A stretch of 64,000 nucleotides of DNA from Methanothrix soehngenii GP6. GTDB lineage: Archaea; Halobacteriota; Methanosarcinia; Methanotrichales; Methanotrichaceae. The stretch is from NCBI RefSeq assembly GCF_000204415.1, contig NC_015416.1, positions 1,736,001 to 1,800,000 on the forward strand, given 5' to 3'. Below the pieces are notes generated by a model, which did not search any database, was not told the DNA's origin, and was given only the letters and a program-made list of their open reading frames with translations. Position 1 is the stretch's first letter; the number at the start of each line of letters is the position of its first letter. This document shows positions 35,915 through 44,640 of this stretch, piece by piece. Position numbers and translations under genes: made by a program.

Positions 35915-36940
35915 ATGAATCATTCCAGTGCAGTAATAGTTCTGATGGCCCTTTTATTCCTCTCCACCAGTGGGGAGGCATTGAGGACCTTTTCTGGCGA
36001 TACGATATCCATAGTCAATCCCGTAGAGGATGATATCTTTGCCGCAGGAAACATAGTGAATATCAACGCTCCAGTTGATTCGGCTGTAGTCGCCGGAGGC
36101 ACAGTGAACATCAACGCGCCAGTAAAGGGAGACGTCATTGCTGCTGGCGGCCAGGTCTATGTGAACTCCGATGTGGGTGGAAAGGTGGTGGCTGTCGGGG
36201 GTACCATCGATTTGAGAGGAGATGTCGGCACCAATCTGGTGGCAGCAGGAGGCCAGGTGAGCATACTTCCGGGCAGGACAGTGGGCAGAGATGCCCTCAT
36301 CAGCGCCGGCAATGCGGTGAACTCCGGCCGGATCAATGGCACAATGACCGTTTATGCGAGCGACTTCAACAACACCGGCTCGGCAGGCAAGGTCGACTTC
36401 TATCAGACGGAGAGGACAGAGGATAAGGCCCCGCCAAGAGAGGATAAATGGGGCGGCTTTGATCTCTTCAGCCTGATAAGCATCATCGGATACTTCATCC
36501 TGGGACTGATCCTGGTAAAGCATATTCCCGTCATCTTCCGGACTGTGGACGAGGAGATTCGCACCTCCACCCTGCTCAGGACCGTACTGGGATTCATCAT
36601 CATCATCGCCTCATTCATCGCTCTCTTGCTGGTGGCCATCACCGTGGTGGGCCTGCCGATAGCAGTGGTATCTACGTTCCTCGTGATCGTCGGCCTGATG
36701 CTCAGCGGGACATTTGTGGCCTATAGCCTGGGCCGGTGGATCTGCCTGCAGGGCAAGCTGAAACAGGGGGATCTGGTATGCTTTACCATTGGATTTGTCA
36801 TCCTCAATCTTCTATTCCTCATCCCCTACCTGGGCGGCCTGGTGTCCATTGTATCCATGAGCCTGGGCTTCGCTGCCCTTCTGTATGCCGCCCGGCGCCT
36901 GATTATGGCAAGCAACAATAAGGCGGAGGCGTTGGAATAA
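35915..36940 (+). CDS. Bactofilin-like (polymer-forming) membrane protein
   Basis: About 341 residues. A signal/anchor helix leads to a right-handed beta-helix of short repeats (FAAGNIVNINAPV, VAGGTVNINAPV, IAAGGQVYVNSDV...) at about 40-140, as in bactofilins. Four C-terminal helices follow. The hydrophobic C-terminus resembles archaeal DUF8173-type proteins; function unknown, perhaps envelope shape. The ATG at 35915 has GGTGG 5 bases upstream; an ATG at 35882 is in frame. Confidence 0.8.
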   Translation: MNHSSAVIVLMALLFLSTSGEALRTFSGDTISIVNPVEDDIFAAGNIVNINAPVDSAVVAGGTVNINAPVKGDVIAAGGQVYVNSDVGGKVVAVGGTIDLRGDVGTNLVAAGGQVSILPGRTVGRDALISAGNAVNSGRINGTMTVYASDFNNTGSAGKVDFYQTERTEDKAPPREDKWGGFDLFSLISIIGYFILGLILVKHIPVIFRTVDEEIRTSTLLRTVLGFIIIIASFIALLLVAITVVGLPIAVVSTFLVIVGLMLSGTFVAYSLGRWICLQGKLKQGDLVCFTIGFVILNLLFLIPYLGGLVSIVSMSLGFAALLYAARRLIMASNNKAEALE

Positions 36941-36957
36941 AAAAAAAGGAGAGATCA

Positions 36958-37003
36958 ACTTTTTTTCTGGCAACCTTTTTTCAGCCGGCCAGAATTATTT
37001 TTT
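36958..37003 (+). terminator. T-tract terminator after the bactofilin-like gene
   Basis: Three runs of six to seven T lie within 46 bases (about 36959-36966, 36976-36982 and 36998-37004), just after the stop. Archaeal RNA polymerase ends transcription at such T-tracts without a hairpin. Confidence 0.6.
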
Positions 37004-37741
37004 TCAATCTCGATCTGAGCCCTTCTGGCCATGGCTTATCCTCCAGCGGATCCTTTTTATGATCCCCAGAAGCGCTCGAGCCTCTCTCTCCGTCAGCTCC
37101 GCCCGACCGAAGATCCGCCGCAGCATAAGCAGGGTATAGTCCTCCTTATGCTCGGGATATGCGATATCCGCAAGAAGATCTCCCGCCCTCTCCTGCAACA
37201 GATTCAACGTCTCTTTTCTGGCCATCTGGACACTGCTCGAGCTATTGCTTCCAATCCCGGAGAGCTCATAGAACAGAATCGCTGCCGAGTGGGAGAGGTT
37301 CATCACCGGGTACTCCTCGGAGGTGGGAATGGAGACGATCATATCGCACAGGGAGATCTCATCGCTGTTCAGGCCGCAGTCCTCTCTCCCCAGGAGCAGG
37401 GCTACCATCCCCTCCTTATCCCGGAGCTTTTCCGCCAGACCGGCTGGGGTCAGGCAGGGCACCCTTAGGTGCAGCCGCAGGTGGTGCTGCTCATGCTCCA
37501 GCCTCTTGCCGGTTGTGCCCACCACCAGGTTCGCCCCCTCCAGGGCCTCGGCCAGAGTTGAGAAGCTCCGGGACATCTGCAGAACGTCCCGGGCATGAGA
37601 GGCCATGGCACAACCATAGTCCTCGATCTTGCAGGGGTTGACCAGGGCCAGGTCATGAAAGCCGAAGTTCTTCATCGCCCGGGCCACAGAGCCCACATTG
37701 CCCTCATAGAGGGGCTCGACCAAAACCACTCTCAGGTTCAT
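37004..37741 (-). CDS. trmJ: tRNA/rRNA methyltransferase TrmJ-like (SPOUT)
   Basis: 245 residues. SPOUT knot motifs: VLVEPLYEGNVGSVARAMKNFG at the start, ALLLGREDCGLNSDEI, and VSIPTSEEYPVMNLSHSAAILFYEL. TrmJ methylates the 2'-O of tRNA position 32. The C-terminal 80 residues form an archaeal helical extension. It begins 5 bp after rtcB, so tRNA splicing and modification are coupled in one operon. Confidence 0.92.
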   Translation of the reverse strand: MNLRVVLVEPLYEGNVGSVARAMKNFGFHDLALVNPCKIEDYGCAMASHARDVLQMSRSFSTLAEALEGANLVVGTTGKRLEHEQHHLRLHLRVPCLTPAGLAEKLRDKEGMVALLLGREDCGLNSDEISLCDMIVSIPTSEEYPVMNLSHSAAILFYELSGIGSNSSSSVQMARKETLNLLQERAGDLLADIAYPEHKEDYTLLMLRRIFGRAELTEREARALLGIIKRIRWRISHGQKGSDRD

Positions 37742-37746
37742 GGGAG

Positions 37747-39171
37747 CTATCCTTTTGAGACCCCCAGGGGAACCAGCCTGGCTACCCTGGTGGCTATGCC
37801 CAGGTTGTGCACCACATCCACCACATCGCCAGAGGGTTTGTAGACCTGGGGAGCTTCCTCTGCCAGCATTCCAGGGGAGGTGGAGCGAACGGCGATTCCG
37901 TCCCGGTTGAGGGCGGCCTTCACCTCTTTGCCTGTGAACTGCCTCAGGGCCTGGCTTCTGCTCATCACCCGGCCTGAGCCGTGGCAGGCGGAGCCGAAGG
38001 TCAGATCAAGGGCCTTGTCCTGGCCGCAGAGAACGTATGAGGCCGTGCCCATGCTCCCCGGTATCAGCACCGGCTGGCCCAGGCCCTCATAAGCAGCGGG
38101 AATCTCCGTTCTTGAGGGACCGAAGGCCCGAGTGGCCCCCTTGCGGTGGACATAGAGCCTCTCCTTCTTGCCCTCCACCCGATGCTCCTCGATCTTGGCC
38201 ACGTTATGGGCCACATCGTAGAGCAGCTGCAGCTGGGAGCCGGGGAAGTAGCGGTCGAAGACCTCCCTCGTCCAGTGGGCGATGATATGCCGGTTGGCCC
38301 AGGCATAGTTGGCGGCGCAGACCATGGCCCCGAAGTAGTGATCTGCCTCGGGAGTGCCCAGAGGAGCGCAGGCCAGCTGCTTATCAGGGATGTCGATATT
38401 GTACTTTCTCACCGCTTTGGACAGGACGTCCAGGTGATCGGTGCAGATCTGGTGGCCCGCCCCCCGTGAGCCGCAGTGGATCATCACTGTGATCTGGCCC
38501 TTGAAAAGGCCGAACCTTTTTGCAATCTCCGGGTTATAGATCTCCTCGACCCTCTGAATCTCCAGGAAGTGGTTGCCGCTGCCCAGGGTACCAAGCTGGG
38601 GGCGGCCCCGTTTTCTCGCTTTGACCCCCACCTGGGAGGGGTCCGCTCCGGGCATGGAGCCATTCTCCTCGCAGAAATCCAGGTCCGACTCCACTCCATA
38701 GCCCTCCTCTACTGCCCACTCCGCTCCCCGGAGAAAGGATTCGGTCAATTGCCGATCGGTGGCATGAAGCCTGCCTGTGGATCCCAGGCCCGAGGGCACC
38801 GCCTGAAAGAGGGCATCGAGGAGGGTGTTGATGAGCGGCTGCACGTCCCTGGCCTGCAGGTCCGAGCGGAGCAGGCGCACCCCGCAGTTGATGTCAAAGC
38901 CCACCCCGCCGGGACTGATGATCCCACCCTGCTCTTTGAAGGCGGCCACCCCGCCGATGGGAAAGCCGTAGCCCAGGTGGGCATCGGGCATGGCCATGGA
39001 GTGTCCGACGATTCCGGGAAGGGTGGCGACATTGGCCACCTGGTCGACCGTCCCCGGCTCGACCATCTCCCGCAGGGCGGCTGAGACGAATATCCTGCCC
39101 GGCACCCGCATTCCCGGCCGGTAGCCGATTGGCACCTCGTAGATGTTATCATCGATCTTCTCAATTTCCAT
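37747..39171 (-). CDS. rtcB: RNA-splicing ligase RtcB
   Basis: 474 residues, no intein. Conserved motifs: MPDAHLGYGFPIGGV, GVGFDINCGVRLLRS (metal-binding Cys), GSGNHFLEIQ, HCGSRGAGHQ, and a C-terminal GSACHGSGRVMSR with the histidine that is guanylylated. It joins tRNA exon halves with GTP and Mn2+. It is encoded between trmJ and archease, its activator. Confidence 0.97.
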   Translation of the reverse strand: MEIEKIDDNIYEVPIGYRPGMRVPGRIFVSAALREMVEPGTVDQVANVATLPGIVGHSMAMPDAHLGYGFPIGGVAAFKEQGGIISPGGVGFDINCGVRLLRSDLQARDVQPLINTLLDALFQAVPSGLGSTGRLHATDRQLTESFLRGAEWAVEEGYGVESDLDFCEENGSMPGADPSQVGVKARKRGRPQLGTLGSGNHFLEIQRVEEIYNPEIAKRFGLFKGQITVMIHCGSRGAGHQICTDHLDVLSKAVRKYNIDIPDKQLACAPLGTPEADHYFGAMVCAANYAWANRHIIAHWTREVFDRYFPGSQLQLLYDVAHNVAKIEEHRVEGKKERLYVHRKGATRAFGPSRTEIPAAYEGLGQPVLIPGSMGTASYVLCGQDKALDLTFGSACHGSGRVMSRSQALRQFTGKEVKAALNRDGIAVRSTSPGMLAEEAPQVYKPSGDVVDVVHNLGIATRVARLVPLGVSKG

Positions 39172-39210
39172 ATATCACACGTCCACAATTATCACACATA
39201 GAACATCATC

Positions 39211-39246
39211 AGACATAGAGCCATCAGACATAGAGCCATCAGACAT
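39211..39246. repeat. 15-bp tandem repeat, 2.4 copies
   Basis: AGACATAGAGCCATC occurs at 39211-39225 and 39226-39240, followed by AGACAT. The repeat begins at the archease stop codon and fills half the short gap to rtcB. It probably arose by slippage from the end of the archease gene. Confidence 0.85.
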
Positions 39247-39670
39247 CAAGCACCACCTGAATGCACCACCGCTCGTTCTTCTCGATGGCGAACTTGTGCC
39301 TGGTGACCGCTTTCACCTCAGCGAGGAACGAGTGCCTCTCCGGGTCCATCCTCTCCCCGCCGATCTCCGCCCGGAGCTTCCATCCCTTGCCATCTTGAAA
39401 CTCTTCCAGTGCCACCTGGAAGCGGGAGAAGACCGCAGACTCGGTCTCGAAGAGAAAGACGATCTCAGAGAGCCACTGGTAGGCCAGGTCCTCCAGATCC
39501 TCCGCCTCAAGCTCCACTTGCCAGCTCTCCTCAACCTTAACCTGGCCGGGGGAGATCATGGCGCCAAATAGGGCGGCGGCGGCATTGGAGAGCATCTGGT
39601 CAGGAGTCGTGCCATAGGCGCGGAACTTGACATCTGCGGTATGCTCCAGATATTCGAATGGAATCATCAT
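39239..39670 (-). CDS. Archease
   Basis: 143 residues with the typical start PFEYLEHTADVKFRAYG, central LEDLAYQWLSEIVFLFE, and C-terminal AVTRHKFAIEKNERWCIQVVLDV. Archease speeds the guanylylation of RtcB and gives multiple turnover. Conserved Asp in HTAD and the C-terminal Asp bind metal. It lies 67 bp before rtcB on the same strand. Confidence 0.95.
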   Translation of the reverse strand: MMIPFEYLEHTADVKFRAYGTTPDQMLSNAAAALFGAMISPGQVKVEESWQVELEAEDLEDLAYQWLSEIVFLFETESAVFSRFQVALEEFQDGKGWKLRAEIGGERMDPERHSFLAEVKAVTRHKFAIEKNERWCIQVVLDV

Positions 39671-39692
39671 ATATTAGTGAGAGCCGCAGGCA

Positions 39693-40595
39693 TTAAAGCA
39701 TTGCCAGCCCGCGGACCAGGCCCGCCTTTTCGGCCAGATGCAGGGCCTGGGCGTACTCGCGGGCGGTTATGGCGCGGGAAAGCTCGGGGTAGCGGCAGGC
39801 CTGGTACTCCGGATGGTACTGGGCCATGACATTCAGATAGGTGTGCACGGATATCTCCTGGGAGATGAAGCGCACCACCTCCTCCGTCCCCGCTGCGTCC
39901 GCAGGCAGGACCAGGTGGCGGACGAGGAGCCCCTGCAGGGCGATGCCCTCCTCGTCCATCTGCAGGTCGCCCACCTGGCGGTGCATCTCTTTCAGTGCCG
40001 CTTTATTAACGGTGGTGTAGCCGGGCGCTGCAGAGTACTTCTGGGCAGGGCCGTCCTGGCCGTATTTAGCATCGGGCATGTAGATGTCGATGATGCCATC
40101 CAATAGAAGCAGGGCCTCTGCGGAGTCGTAGCCGCCGCTGTTGTATACCAGAGGGACAGAAAGGCCCTCTTCTCGGGCCAGGACCAGAGCCTCCAGGATC
40201 TGAGGGACGACGTGGGTGGGTGTCACGAGGTTGATGTTATGGCAGCCACTATCTTCCAGGGCGAGCATCATCTTGGCCAGCTCCTCTGCCTTCACCTCAT
40301 GGCCAAGATCCTCCTGGCTGATATCCCAGTTCTGGCAGAAGACGCAGGAGAGGTTGCAGCCGGAAAAGAAGATGGTGCCCGAGCCCGAGTGGCCCACCAG
40401 GGGCGGCTCCTCCCCAAAGTGAGGAGCATAGCTGGCCACCCGGGCCCACCGACCGGTGCGGCAGTAGCCCCTCTCATCTTCCAGGCGGTTTGCCTGGCAG
40501 CGGCGGGGGCAGATCTTGCAGGATGCGAGGCGTGCAAGAGCCTCTTGCGCGCGCTTCTCCAAAATTTCCGGGGGCATCTTGTTGTAGCGGGCCAT
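39693..40595 (-). CDS. PflX-like radical SAM protein (COG1313)
   Basis: About 300 residues. Extra cysteines at the N-terminus (CKICPRRCQANR, GYCRTG) precede the radical SAM triad CNLSCVFCQNW. This matches the COG1313/PflX group, close to the RadiSam partner of AMMECR1 and Memo. Its substrate is unknown. AMMECR1 is encoded 13 kb away. The start is uncertain: ATGs at 40610, 40595 and 40577 are in frame and none has a clear ribosome site. Confidence 0.87.
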   Translation of the reverse strand: MARYNKMPPEILEKRAQEALARLASCKICPRRCQANRLEDERGYCRTGRWARVASYAPHFGEEPPLVGHSGSGTIFFSGCNLSCVFCQNWDISQEDLGHEVKAEELAKMMLALEDSGCHNINLVTPTHVVPQILEALVLAREEGLSVPLVYNSGGYDSAEALLLLDGIIDIYMPDAKYGQDGPAQKYSAAPGYTTVNKAALKEMHRQVGDLQMDEEGIALQGLLVRHLVLPADAAGTEEVVRFISQEISVHTYLNVMAQYHPEYQACRYPELSRAITAREYAQALHLAEKAGLVRGLAML

Positions 40596-40703
40596 AGAGC
40601 ACAACAGCATAATTTGGGATCGGATCTTTGAAGAGCCTTTCGGCGTCAATTGTCCTTTTCAAAGCCGGTTTTTGTCAGGATGGAAAACTATATATATCGT
40701 CGA

Positions 40704-40719
40704 TTGTCTATATAGACAA
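40704..40719. promoter_or_regulatory. 16-bp perfect palindrome, likely operator
   Basis: TTGTCTATATAGACAA lies about 110 bp upstream of the radical SAM gene, next to an AT-rich CTATATATATCG (40688-40699) that could be its TATA box on the minus strand. The regulator is unknown. The rest of 40650-40831 holds nothing I can identify. Confidence 0.45.
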
Positions 40720-40831
40720 AGGCGAAAGTCGATAGAGTTTTCTTCCTCCTTTACCCCTTTCGGCTTTCCCTCTTCTATTCTATTCACCACCGATCATTAG
40801 GGCAATTGCCGACTTGAACTCTCTCCGGGAA

Positions 40832-40963
40832 TGCACATTATCGATCCATTCAAGTCCGGGTATGGAATTCCGCCCCGGGCAGCATTCGTCACCGCCGGGC
40901 AGACGATCGGCCTGGATTTCATCGCCAAAGGGGTGGTAGCCCTGGGGAGAGGGAAAATGTGAT
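40832..40963 (+). pseudogene. Possible gene remnant, 43 codons
   Basis: ATG to TGA reading MHIIDPFKSGYGIPPRA, then AFVTAGQTIGLDFIAKGVVALG. The sequence looks protein-like, and the frame just upstream, offset by one base, continues with AIADLNSLRE, suggesting a broken longer gene. I cannot name the family. There is no ribosome site. Confidence 0.3.
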
Positions 40964-40969
40964 TGAAAA

Positions 40970-41152
40970 TCACGGGCTTTGCCCGCACCATCTACCTTTT
41001 CTATCGATTATTGCCAGGGCATTTTCTGTCAAGACTATCCGCTGGGCCTTGTGCCTGGCACTCTTTACTATGACCACGGGATCGCTCACTCGTCTCGCCT
41101 CAGCTATGATCCTGTGACCGTGAATCGAGTCGCCGACCTCATGGCCCTTCAT
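40970..41152 (-). CDS. Small protein after the RHH gene (possible toxin)
   Basis: 60 residues: MKGHEVGDSIHGHRIIAEA at the start, then VVIVKSARHKAQRIVLTENALAIIDRKGRW. It is short and basic, and its ATG overlaps the upstream stop (ATGA). No family recognised. The gene order, RHH regulator then small basic protein, is that of a toxin-antitoxin pair; this is inferred from layout only. Confidence 0.5.
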   Translation of the reverse strand: MKGHEVGDSIHGHRIIAEARRVSDPVVIVKSARHKAQRIVLTENALAIIDRKGRWCGQSP

Positions 41153-41499
41153 TTTACTGGCTCCATCTTGCCTTCCTTTTCCAGGTCATCCATGATCTTG
41201 CATACCAGCTCATAATCCAGCTGTAGGTCGGTGCTGGCATCAGATGCATATGCCTCGCCCTTCATCTGGAAATACCCGGCAACTTCCTTTTTGGCAGTCT
41301 CATAGTCTACATCATGGTATTCGATGACCTTGATTGCAGCAAGCTTTTCCCGGACAGCATCGCGAATGAAGTCCGAGGGATTGAGGTACAGACCGGCATC
41401 TACAAGCCCGTTGATCTGCAAAATCTCATTTCGGGTCAGCTTGGCCCCAACTACTTTTCCCACATTTCCAGTACTGGCGATATCTGCGCCCATGCCCAT
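41149..41499 (-). CDS. Ribbon-helix-helix (CopG-type) protein, likely antitoxin/autorepressor
   Basis: 116 residues. KVVGAKLTRNEILQINGLVDAGLYLNPSDFIRDAVREKL (in two parts, about 15-53) is an RHH fold with the N-terminal strand, two helices and the SDFIRDA turn. The C-terminal 60 residues are acidic and helical, as in antitoxin toxin-binding tails. A 16-bp inverted repeat lies directly before the start, and a small ORF overlaps its end. Confidence 0.75.
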   Translation of the reverse strand: MGMGADIASTGNVGKVVGAKLTRNEILQINGLVDAGLYLNPSDFIRDAVREKLAAIKVIEYHDVDYETAKKEVAGYFQMKGEAYASDASTDLQLDYELVCKIMDDLEKEGKMEPVK

Positions 41500-41502
41500 T
41501 TT

Positions 41503-41525
41503 ATTAGTTAAAACTAATTTATAGG
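41503..41525 (-). promoter_or_regulatory. RHH promoter with inverted-repeat operator
   Basis: ATTAGTT-AA-AACTAAT (41503-41518) has two perfect 7-bp arms. It lies between a TATA box (CTATAAAT on the minus strand, about 41518-41525) and the ATG 4 bases away. The leader would be very short, and RHH binding here would block its own promoter. Confidence 0.6.
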
Positions 41526-41591
41526 TTTATCGGTCTGGTGCTTGCCAGTACCATCCAACTTTTCAAGCCTAATAAAATGATAAAAGGGAGA

Positions 41592-43094
41592 TCAGAGGAA
41601 CCTGATCCCTTTGGGCATCTCCCCGAAGCGCCGGCGGAACTCCTCCGGCCAGTTGGATGGATCCAGCCCCTTCTGGCTCAGGAAGGCACTGGCCCAGCGC
41701 TCCAGGCCCACTCCGCTGCATCCTGACCAGAGGGCTTCGCCGCTTTGGGCCTTCACTGTGAAGCCCTTGGGGTACTTCTCCCCGTTCACAGACAGATTCT
41801 GAAACTCTATCCAGTTTCCGTTATAGGGCAGGATGGCCTCATAGTCCACTGTGCCCGCTCCGGTCATCTCTGATAGGCCGGTCTTGCCCTCCTGGGCCAT
41901 GAACCAGGGAGTAACCCAGGCCGTCCTCCAGGTAAGCTCCAGGATATCCTCGAAGATGTGCTTGTAGCAGCCCTTCAGCTTCTCTGCCTCCTCAAGGGTA
42001 TGCTCCTTCGTCCCCAGCCAGACGATCTCTATACGGTGGAACTCGTCCACCCTCTCGATGCCATGAATCCCGCCGGACTCATAGCGGTGGCTGGTGCCGG
42101 ACCGGTCGAAGACCCTCATGGGCAGCTCGCCATTTGGAAGGGTCATCCCCTGCAGAAATCCCCAGAAGGTGGGGCACTGGGCATAGCACATCCCGCCTAT
42201 GGGCAGGTCGATCTTCTCTTTGACCAGCTCCAGGGGAACCTCATGGGTGACCTTGTAATAGTCCATGACCTCCTCCCAGAAGGCTGGATCGCGGGTCTTG
42301 GGCGGACAGACGAAGTAGATCTCCGGGTAGACCCCCTGAGCGTGTCCGCTCTTCTTCCAGACGTCCCAGGTGTCAAGCTTTGGAAATATCATCTCCTGGT
42401 AGCCCAAAGGCCCTATGATCTCCTCTAAGACGATAGCCTCGAATGTGCGGAAAAGATGTGTGGCCTGGGGCCCGTAGATCCACTGGCCACGGGCAGAGCC
42501 GTGCTTGATCCAGCCCGCCTTTTGCATCTCCTCAGTGGGATCGGCTCTGAATTTGGGCTCTCTTTTCTCGCTCTCCCAGAGAAGCTCCCAGTGCTCAGTC
42601 TTCCCTCCGTAGCCCTTCTCCAGCTTCTCCTCCAGAAGGCTGACGATCCTGTCGGGAATGCGGTTCTCAATCTCCGACTGACCTAATGTGCCGCCCTCGC
42701 CTACATCCAGAATAAGGCGCAGCCGTCCTCCTTCATGCCTCATCTCCCGCACATAAGGGATACGATGGGCGATCTCCCTGTCGGACTCGACCTCGATCTC
42801 AAAAGCGGTCACATCCATGCCCCGCACGCCAATCCGGTACTGCTTTCCTAAAAGCTCAGAGAGAGGCCGGCGCAGCCTGAGCAGGGCATCATGAGCCCGA
42901 ACATATCGGTCGCTGTCGATGACCAGATCGATTCTGTTTTTGGCCAGACGCCATTCGGTGATCTTTGCCCCCTGGCCCTCAGGAGCGCCTTTCTCCAATA
43001 TCGGCCCAGCGTCCCTTATAAAATCGGAAATGGCTTTCTCGGCTGCGCCGGCATCAGCGCTCAGCCGAAGGCTTGCCTCTAAATGAAATCTCAT
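41592..43094 (-). CDS. serS: Type-2 (methanogen-type) seryl-tRNA synthetase
   Basis: 500 residues with the atypical N-terminal domain of methanogen SerRS, then class II motifs: [45 protein letters not shown], and a final [15 protein letters not shown]. The zinc site uses CYAQCP and SGCSG cysteines and a Glu, as known for this class. It charges tRNA-Ser. It is last in a four-gene cascade and its ATG overlaps the pcc1 stop. Confidence 0.97.
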   Translation of the reverse strand: MRFHLEASLRLSADAGAAEKAISDFIRDAGPILEKGAPEGQGAKITEWRLAKNRIDLVIDSDRYVRAHDALLRLRRPLSELLGKQYRIGVRGMDVTAFEIEVESDREIAHRIPYVREMRHEGGRLRLILDVGEGGTLGQSEIENRIPDRIVSLLEEKLEKGYGGKTEHWELLWESEKREPKFRADPTEEMQKAGWIKHGSARGQWIYGPQATHLFRTFEAIVLEEIIGPLGYQEMIFPKLDTWDVWKKSGHAQGVYPEIYFVCPPKTRDPAFWEEVMDYYKVTHEVPLELVKEKIDLPIGGMCYAQCPTFWGFLQGMTLPNGELPMRVFDRSGTSHRYESGGIHGIERVDEFHRIEIVWLGTKEHTLEEAEKLKGCYKHIFEDILELTWRTAWVTPWFMAQEGKTGLSEMTGAGTVDYEAILPYNGNWIEFQNLSVNGEKYPKGFTVKAQSGEALWSGCSGVGLERWASAFLSQKGLDPSNWPEEFRRRFGEMPKGIRFL

Positions 43095-43321
43095 CTATCC
43101 TCCGCAACAGATAGCGTCTCTTTTGCTATTTTAATGTTCATTAATAGGTCATCCATGGTGGTGAGCAGAGTGCCGGGCTTCTCGATTGAGAACTGCAGGG
43201 AGAGGCTTCTCTTATCGATCAACAGATTCATATTGGGCAGGTTGTCCGGCTCAATCGATCTGCCGACCATCTCCATATCCTCTCCCGCCTCTGCCAAGAG
43301 GACCAGCCGGGCATGAATCAT
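43091..43321 (-). CDS. pcc1: KEOPS complex subunit Pcc1
   Basis: 76 residues: [20 protein letters not shown] near 21-40, with two beta-strand pairs and two helices, is the Pcc1 fold. It forms the dimer base of KEOPS, which makes t6A37 in ANN-reading tRNAs. Both ends overlap neighbours by 4 bp (ATGA), between the RecJ-like and SerRS genes. Confidence 0.88.
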   Translation of the reverse strand: MIHARLVLLAEAGEDMEMVGRSIEPDNLPNMNLLIDKRSLSLQFSIEKPGTLLTTMDDLLMNIKIAKETLSVAEDR

Positions 43322-44640
43322 GCCGTGTCCATAGCGGTCTGGCCGGAGGGATCGGTCCTTTTGTTCAGCTGCTCGTCCAGGATCTCGTCTAACAGGGCCA
43401 GGAACTCATCCTCTCTGCCTGGGGGTATAGAGGCGCCGCTGGCTATGGTATGGCCCCCACCGTTTCCTCCCACTGCCTCCGCTGCCCTTCGCAGGGCCAC
43501 AGACAGGTCCAGTCCCCGGGCGATGAGGGGCTTGTTCCCTCGGGCAGATATCTTGATCATATCATCCTTGTGATTCAATGTCACTAAAGGCAGATCGGAG
43601 TAAAGATATCGAATCCCCAGGCCCGAGACGATCGCCCCCGCCTCCATATTCACCCTCTTTAGGTAGCGAAGGTTCTTCATCTGTCTGCTCTGCTCTCGAA
43701 GGAGGCTAATCTCTCGCAGGATGTGTTCTTTGTACTCATCCGCCAGCCTCTCGGCCTCGAGGAGCGCGCAGTGATCCCGCAGGCATAATGTGAGCCCAAT
43801 TCCGGGAAGATCTCTATTGCCGCAGGCATTGAGCAGCTGCACCATATGCAGGGAGTTTTCCACCACCTCATGGCGGAGGCGGATCACCTCTCCTAAAATC
43901 GAATCCGCAGCAAAGCTGCCCTGCATGATCAGCTTGAGGGTTAATGCTGTAGCCAGCCTGGTCAGATCATCCCCCGCCAGGGACTGGACATTGCCCTTTA
44001 TATTCAGATCATCCAGGAACTTCTTGATCTTCTCCCGGTCGCCGGTGAAGTCCAGGAGCGGCTCTATGCTCCTTGCCAGGACATCCACCAACTGTCCATC
44101 TTCTGAGAGCTTCAGACCGGCCCTGACCTGCACTGCGCCGCTGGCCACCGCCTCTTCCAGGATGGATCTGTTCGCCCCGATCATGGCCTGGCGGTCGCCC
44201 ATCGCTCCCACCAGGGCGAGGCCTGCCAGATCGGCATTGTCGCCCATATGACGGACCACAGAATAGACGGTGCCCGCTGCAGACAGCTCAAAAGCCCCAT
44301 CTATTCCGAAGAGATGGGGGTTGTGGTGCATACAGTCCAGCGTTCCCACCGGTCGGTGATGGTCTAAAACGAAACACTCGCCTTGCACCCGGGAGATCAG
44401 ATCCGGCTTTCCGCTCCCCATATCGCAGAAGACCACCGGCCCGGTCAGGCCGTCGATCACAGACCGGTCCAGCCGGTTGACCAATGTGGCCTGGAAGGGA
44501 ATGCCTGCGCGCATAAGGGCATGGCAGATCAGCCCGGCGGATGTGATGCCGTCGGCATCGTTATGAGAGATCACCCGCATGTGCTCGCACTGCCGGATGG
44601 ACCGGGCGATGGCTTCTGCCGCTTTGTCCAGCCGCTTCAT
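43318..44640 (-). CDS. DHH-family RecJ-like phosphoesterase
   Basis: 440 residues. The DHH domain has ISHNDADGITSAG, VFCDMGSGKPD and FVLDHHRPVG. The C-terminal DHHA1 domain ends with GGNGGGHTIASGASIPPG. Archaeal homologues (GAN/RecJ1 type) bind GINS at replication forks or act as RNA exonucleases. The gene overlaps rps15 and pcc1 by 4 bp each; the link of S15 with a RecJ-like gene is common in Euryarchaeota. Confidence 0.92.
   Translation of the reverse strand: MKRLDKAAEAIARSIRQCEHMRVISHNDADGITSAGLICHALMRAGIPFQATLVNRLDRSVIDGLTGPVVFCDMGSGKPDLISRVQGECFVLDHHRPVGTLDCMHHNPHLFGIDGAFELSAAGTVYSVVRHMGDNADLAGLALVGAMGDRQAMIGANRSILEEAVASGAVQVRAGLKLSEDGQLVDVLARSIEPLLDFTGDREKIKKFLDDLNIKGNVQSLAGDDLTRLATALTLKLIMQGSFAADSILGEVIRLRHEVVENSLHMVQLLNACGNRDLPGIGLTLCLRDHCALLEAERLADEYKEHILREISLLREQSRQMKNLRYLKRVNMEAGAIVSGLGIRYLYSDLPLVTLNHKDDMIKISARGNKPLIARGLDLSVALRRAAEAVGGNGGGHTIASGASIPPGREDEFLALLDEILDEQLNKRTDPSGQTAMDTA

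Noticed and set aside
39211-39246. Possible CRISPR array
   Set aside because: Only 2.4 copies of a 15-bp unit without spacers; it is a tandem duplication. No CRISPR array or cas gene was seen elsewhere in the window.
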